Shown here: positions 6,681-7,315 of the stretch, in pieces | Numbering within the stretch: the first letter of the stretch is position 1 | Layout of the letters: the number at the start of each line of letters is the position of its first letter | Notes under the pieces: model-generated | Databases searched by the model: none | The model's input: the letters and a program-made list of their open reading frames with translations, nothing else | Told to the model about the DNA's origin: nothing | Position numbers and translations under genes: made by a program | Source: Christensenella sp. UBA1259 | GTDB lineage: Bacteria > Bacillota > Clostridia > Christensenellales > Borkfalkiaceae | Direction: 5' to 3' | Assembly (NCBI GenBank): GCA_002308755.1 | Contig: DBVR01000007.1 | Coordinates: 45,060-52,374, forward strand | DNA: 7,315 nucleotides

Positions 6681-7315
6681 TTAAATATAACAGATTGAAT
6701 CGCCCTTGTCAACGGTTTGAACGGGCTTTTTTAAAAAAACCGCAAAATTTTTTTCGGGCAGGATAAATTCCTTTTCGTAAAACTTTTCCCGAGTAAACTC
6801 GTATATCTCGCCCTTGAAATCGAATCTTATATCGGATCTTCCGAGATTTAAAGCGACGATAACTTCGGAATTTTTGTCGTATCTTTTATAGACGTACGTC
6901 CCGCGTCCGACGTGTAGTTCTTTGAACTTTCCTTTTCCGAACGCCGAAACGCCGCGGCGCAATTCTCCTAACTTTTTATACCATAAATAAAGGTCCTTAT
7001 CTTCGTCTTCCCAGGGAAAATATTTTCTGTTTATCGGATCGTAAAATCCTTCCGCGCCCGCTTCGTCGCCGTAATAAACGCAGGGAACGCCGCAAAGCGT
7101 GTATTGTAAAAGCGTCGCACACTTTAAGTTGAATACCGCCTTTTTCCTTACTTCCTTCGGCAAAAAGAACGCCGCGTCTTCTTCCTTCGTAAGGTCTTCC
7201 CTTTTTATCCCGCTCAACGCCGAAAGAATCCTTGCCGTGTCGTGCGTGGATAAAATATTCATCATCGCGTCCAAAGACTTTTTGGGATAGTGGTCTATCT
7301 GCTCTTTTACGGTAG
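6681..7315 (-). CDS. GH13 alpha-amylase-family glycosidase, C-terminal part
   Basis: Glycoside hydrolase family 13 enzyme acting on alpha-glucans or maltodextrins. The gene begins beyond the right edge; the frame is open to base 7313, giving 210 codons in view. Conserved region IV is seen as STHDTAR, with His24 and Asp25 (codon 7241-7239) matching the HD pair of NHD; the Asp is the catalytic-triad transition-state stabiliser. Further on are GVPCVYYGDEAG (about 75-86) and DPINRKYFPW (92-101), typical of the end of the (beta/alpha)8 barrel in neopullulanase or cyclomaltodextrinase-like members, then a beta-sandwich C-terminal domain ending NFAVFLKK and a short tail. The nucleophile Asp, acid/base Glu and any signal peptide are outside, so substrate and location (cytoplasmic or secreted) cannot be decided. 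A Thr replaces the usual Asn before the HD pair, a tolerated variation. No terminator follows; read-through would run into the T-box. The last codons double as a promoter. Confidence 0.9.
   Translation of the reverse strand, partial: TVKEQIDHYPKKSLDAMMNILSTHDTARILSALSGIKREDLTKEEDAAFFLPKEVRKKAVFNLKCATLLQYTLCGVPCVYYGDEAGAEGFYDPINRKYFPWEDEDKDLYLWYKKLGELRRGVSAFGKGKFKELHVGRGTYVYKRYDKNSEVIVALNLGRSDIRFDFKGEIYEFTREKFYEKEFILPEKNFAVFLKKPVQTVDKGDSICYI
6684..6712 (-). promoter_or_regulatory. Sigma-A-type promoter of the T-box/trpB2 transcript
   Basis: On the minus strand a consensus TTGACA (6712-6707) is followed after exactly 17 nt by TATATT (6689-6684), one base from TATAAT. The start is expected near 6677, just before the T-box stem I. 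The whole promoter lies within the last codons of the GH13 gene; its -10 box ends one base before the stop codon TAA (6683-6681). Confidence 0.85.

Overview
The window looks like a chromosomal piece of a Firmicutes genome, most likely an anaerobic or gut-type member of the Clostridia. The reasons are a T-box riboswitch, strong AGGAG-type ribosome binding sites, TTGACA/TATAAT-type promoters with 17-nt spacers, and protein sequences that read like clostridial homologues. Base composition is moderate (mid-40s percent GC by eye, not counted). I see no insertion sequence, phage gene, CRISPR array, tRNA or rRNA. This is mostly housekeeping and metabolic DNA. The most informative element is a regulatory RNA.

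Layout: two converging blocks meet at about 4.65 kb. On the + strand, 1-2145 is the 3' part of leuS (leucyl-tRNA synthetase, N-terminus off the left edge). It is followed 28 nt later by a complete 813-residue P-type ATPase of the CtpE-like/PacL-like cation pump group (2174-4615). A perfect 21-bp inverted repeat (4632-4676) ends this block and should also serve the opposing one.

On the - strand, reading from the right edge, the order is: the C-terminal part of a GH13 alpha-amylase-family enzyme (7315-6681); a good sigma-A-type promoter lying entirely inside the last codons of that gene; a T-box leader of about 265 nt (about 6678-6413); a TrpB2-type tryptophan synthase beta chain (6380-4998); a second promoter (4978-4950); and an acyl carrier protein gene (4915-4685).

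How it works together: the T-box carries a UGG (Trp) specifier after the usual GAA, AG-bulge and distal-loop sequences in stem I, a UGGC antiterminator bulge able to pair with a G73-CCA tRNA end, and an overlapping intrinsic terminator. Uncharged tRNA-Trp should therefore allow transcription into trpB2. With no trpA or other trp gene in view, the simplest reading is a free-standing, tryptophan-starvation-induced enzyme condensing indole (perhaps scavenged) with serine. acpP has its own promoter and can be expressed independently of tryptophan status. leuS and the cation pump appear to be co-transcribed, but I see no functional link between them.

No clearly new multi-gene system is visible. 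The points worth following are the Trp T-box/trpB2 unit, the promoter nested in the amylase gene, and the altered ion-site motif (PSGM in place of PEGL) in the P-type ATPase.
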